Source of the DNA: an uncultured Bacilli bacterium
GTDB lineage: Bacteria; Bacillota_I; Bacilli_A; RF39; UBA660
NCBI GenBank assembly: GCA_944358225.1
Contig: CALVQP010000002.1
Coordinates: forward strand, 1 to 33,999
Reading direction: 5' to 3'
Length of the DNA stretch: 33,999 bases
Positions 31,828 to 33,999 of the stretch are shown in pieces; position 1 is the first letter of the stretch; the number at the start of each line of letters is the position of its first letter. The notes under the pieces were generated by a model that did no database searches, had not been told where the DNA came from, and saw nothing but the letters and a program-made list of their open reading frames with translations. Both the position numbers and the translations under genes were made by a program.

Positions 31828-33654
31828 TTAAGCTGCCAATGACATTGACATAGTATTGGGATCAAGAGCAATGTTAACCTCTTTAATAGACTCAGGATTT
31901 TTATGTTCTCCATACCACATCGAAGCATTGATAAGATCATTATCAGACGCCTCAATTTTTTTACTAATTAACCAGCTCAAATTCTTCTGAATATTAAATA
32001 TTCCAAATTTTTTACCAGCTATTACTACCACAGAATTTGAAGCAACAGTACTTTTAGCTTTAATATTATTAAAGATTTTCATAAAACGTTCCATCTGTTC
32101 TTGGTCTAATTCAATACTTTCTAAATACTTTCCACTTTTCCAAAAATCACTAAGAGCCATCACTACATCAGGGTTTTCTACCATCTCTATTAAAGCCTCA
32201 TTACACTTTTTGGCTGAAGGTAGAGATTTAGAATCAATATCAATTCCAAATAATTCTTTAAATTCTTTAGCACTTTCAATAAAACTTTCTACAGTTCCAT
32301 CTGCTTTTATATAATTAATACCATTTTCTTGACAATAATTCATTCTAGCAGCAGGTCCTCCAATAATCTTAGCCATATTAACAGGATCAATTCTAAAATA
32401 GTTTTCATCAATAGTTTCAATCAAATGAATTGCACTTTCTAATTTATTAGTCTCTCTACTAACAACGATTAAAGCCGGATTACCTGTATATCTTACTAAT
32501 GACATGCCTCTTTGAGCCAGTAACTCTAAATCATTACTCACTCTTTCATTTGGTATAACTGTCAGATACGGATTTTTGGCGATTAACATATCATTAACTT
32601 CATAGCCATATTTTTTAATTGTTTTAACATTTTCAACCAATTTTTTAATACCATTTACAAATTCTTTTAAACTAACTTCTTTAGGATCAATTCCATTTTC
32701 TTGACACAATTTAATTGCTTCTTTAACTTCACCAAGCGACATATTCAAAATAGCTGGAGTAAACTTAATATCCTCATCAGTAACGTCTAAATTTTGTTTT
32801 AAAAAGTCTTCAATACTTTCTTTAACCACTTTTTCTGTTTTGACAACTTTTTTTGGCTCATCACTTTTTTTAGGTTCTTCTTTTTTTGTATTACGTGCTG
32901 CATTTAAATGTGCATCTAAATCAAAAGCTTTCGTTGCCGCTTTAGTCGTCGATGTCTTTTTTACTGTACTAGCTGGTTTTTTAGCCACTTTCTTAGCACC
33001 AAACTCCAAAGCATCTTTAACCATATCACTAGTTGTCTTTCCCTTTTCAACAAAACTTTCCACAGCTGCTTTAAGACCTTGTTCTGGAAACATAATTGGT
33101 AATAACATAGCTTCAATTTCTTCTTCACTAAATACATTTAATTTACTTAAAGTTTCTCTAATACGTCTTTTATCAACATCATCTGCTCCAGATAATGCTC
33201 TATCAAGTAAAGTCTTTAATTCCTTACGGATTGTCTCTTCTTGTTTTAATCTTAAAGGTGCTTCACTAATAATATTTTTTGCCTCTTCGATTGCTTTGGT
33301 ATTATCCTCAATTTTATTTAATAAATCCTTCTTCTCTGCTTCTTCATTTTCGACAATAATTTTTGCCGCCTGAGTAATACTTGGCATATCAAATGGTAGT
33401 TTATTTGTATCAATAACATTAATATAATCTTTACCTATTTTAATAATACTTTCATTAAATCCTAGAAGTCCCTTAACATTTTCATCTATCTCTGCAACAC
33501 GGGCATTAAAATCCACATTTTCAGTTTCCGCTTGTTTTTTAGTATCTACTGCTTCTTTTTCACTTGCTTTTATTTCTGTAATTATTTCATTATCTTCCCT
33601 TGTTAAACTAACTAACTTATGCAAATCAGTTTCCGCTTTATATCCGATATTCAT
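31828..33654 (-). CDS. Large coiled-coil / helical-repeat protein of unknown function
   Basis: A 608-residue soluble protein with three visible parts. The N-terminal region (about 1-160) is charged and helical, likely coiled coil (EIKASEKEAVDTKKQAETEN; LLNKIEDNTKAIEEAKNIIS). A Lys/Ala/Thr-rich flexible linker is at about 220-280 (KKPASTVKKTSTTKAATK). The C-terminal half is made of helical repeats with LxxxG and NPxL/P turns (KKYGYEVNDMLIAKNPYLTV, LLAQRGMSLVRYTGNPALIV), loosely like helical hairpin repeats. No enzyme motif is visible and no family is recognised. It has AAGGAGTGGC upstream of the ATG. A scaffold or nucleic-acid-binding structural role is possible but unproven. Confidence 0.65.
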   Translation of the reverse strand: MNIGYKAETDLHKLVSLTREDNEIITEIKASEKEAVDTKKQAETENVDFNARVAEIDENVKGLLGFNESIIKIGKDYINVIDTNKLPFDMPSITQAAKIIVENEEAEKKDLLNKIEDNTKAIEEAKNIISEAPLRLKQEETIRKELKTLLDRALSGADDVDKRRIRETLSKLNVFSEEEIEAMLLPIMFPEQGLKAAVESFVEKGKTTSDMVKDALEFGAKKVAKKPASTVKKTSTTKAATKAFDLDAHLNAARNTKKEEPKKSDEPKKVVKTEKVVKESIEDFLKQNLDVTDEDIKFTPAILNMSLGEVKEAIKLCQENGIDPKEVSLKEFVNGIKKLVENVKTIKKYGYEVNDMLIAKNPYLTVIPNERVSNDLELLAQRGMSLVRYTGNPALIVVSRETNKLESAIHLIETIDENYFRIDPVNMAKIIGGPAARMNYCQENGINYIKADGTVESFIESAKEFKELFGIDIDSKSLPSAKKCNEALIEMVENPDVVMALSDFWKSGKYLESIELDQEQMERFMKIFNNIKAKSTVASNSVVVIAGKKFGIFNIQKNLSWLISKKIEASDNDLINASMWYGEHKNPESIKEVNIALDPNTMSMSLAA

Positions 33655-33727
33655 AATAAGCCACTCCTTATCTTAATACCAAAATTATAACAAACATCTT
33701 TAGCAAAGTAAATACATACGTTCAAAT

Positions 33728-33757
33728 TTCACCAATATTCATTACTTAGAATATAAT
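33728..33757 (+). promoter_or_regulatory. Promoter of the ABC-transporter lipoprotein gene
   Basis: TTCACC (33728-33733), 18 bases and TATAAT (33752-33757), followed by AGGAGG (33770-33775). No riboswitch-like structure is seen in the short leader. Confidence 0.6.
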
Positions 33758-33785
33758 AAAAATGAAGTTAGGAGGAATATTTATT

Positions 33786-33999
33786 TTGAAAAAAAGAATT
33801 ATTATTTTATTAGCTATTATTTTAGTTTTTGGCTGTTGCTTTTTAGGTATAAAACTATTTAAAGAGGATGGACAAGATCTTAAAAAAATCAAAATAGCTG
33901 AAGTCACCCATTCTATATTTTACGCTCCACTATATGCAGCTATTGAAAATGGTTACTTTGCCGATGAAGGTATCGAAGTTGAACTTATCTTAACCCCTG
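33786..33999 (+). CDS. ABC transporter substrate-binding lipoprotein, NMT1/NitT-TauT type (partial)
   Basis: Only the first 71 codons lie in the window; the gene runs off its end. The TTG start is set by AGGAGG ten bases upstream. A lipoprotein signal is present: KKR, a hydrophobic run and Cys17 after VFG (lipobox-like, LVFGCC). The mature start then shows the NMT1/THI5/SsuA-type opening IKIAEVTHSIFYAPLYAAIE and NGYFADEGIEVELI, typical of receptors for thiamine precursors, taurine, nitrate or related compounds. The ligand cannot be told from this part. Permease and ATPase genes would be expected downstream, outside the window. Confidence 0.85.
   Translation, partial: MKKRIIILLAIILVFGCCFLGIKLFKEDGQDLKKIKIAEVTHSIFYAPLYAAIENGYFADEGIEVELILTP

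Noticed and set aside
32840..33373. 177-residue plus-strand frame rich in Ser, Phe and Ala
   Set aside because: It lies antisense to the long coiled-coil gene; its composition is that of a shadow of Lys/Glu/Ala-rich codons.

Overview
The window is strongly AT-rich DNA from a low-G+C Bacilli-type Firmicute that uses the standard code (TGG for Trp; TAA, TAG and TGA as stops). lexA, sirA, yneF, pcrA-ligA, a pro-sigma-K gene and Bacillus-like SOS boxes all point to an endospore-forming lineage or one recently derived from it, probably an uncultured gut Bacilli/Erysipelotrichales-like group. I cannot resolve the genus from sequence alone.

Layout. 1-11.8 kb is host chromosome: a class B sortase with a long N-terminal extension, an S1-domain protein, a NifU-type Fe-S scaffold, a DUF975 membrane protein, recG interrupted by an in-frame TAA, a yneF-sirA-(47-residue membrane peptide) / lexA cluster with divergent SOS control, a rhomboid protease, TspO, and a (membrane protein)-argS-kduI operon. 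11.99-21.70 kb holds sigK, the late mother-cell sporulation sigma factor, cut in two after codon 109 by a 9,011-bp element. 21.7-34 kb is host again: a surface-anchored protein, a (157-aa)-(SBP-SBP-GGDEF)-YihY operon, pcrA-(243-aa)-ligA, a pair of helical proteins, and the start of an ABC-transporter lipoprotein.

The main discovery is the sigK intervening (skin-like) element. Joining the two halves at a shared AATG restores an uninterrupted 231-codon pro-sigma-K frame. The element encodes its own large serine recombinase beside the right junction. When the circle junction (attP) is rebuilt it is a 46-bp imperfect palindrome (16 of 23 positions pair) centred on an AA dinucleotide, which fixes the crossover. 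In that circle the recombinase reading frame has no stop at the junction. It runs on into a start-less HTH frame at the other end of the element and would give a 758-residue recombinase-HTH fusion. In the integrated state the TGA that ends the recombinase is completed by a sigK base. Integration would therefore shorten the recombinase and silence the HTH part, and excision would rebuild sigK and fuse them.

The element has no phage structural or conjugation genes. It carries a RepL-like replication protein, two excisionase-like HTH proteins, a pair of paralogous ~60-residue proteins, several unknowns, and a three-gene cargo operon. The cargo encodes a HIT-family protein, a histidine phosphatase, and a protein combining an HEVLH zinc-protease-like motif with a C-terminal HGT...GL (PARP/ADP-ribosyltransferase-like) region. 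No tRNA, rRNA or CRISPR was seen.
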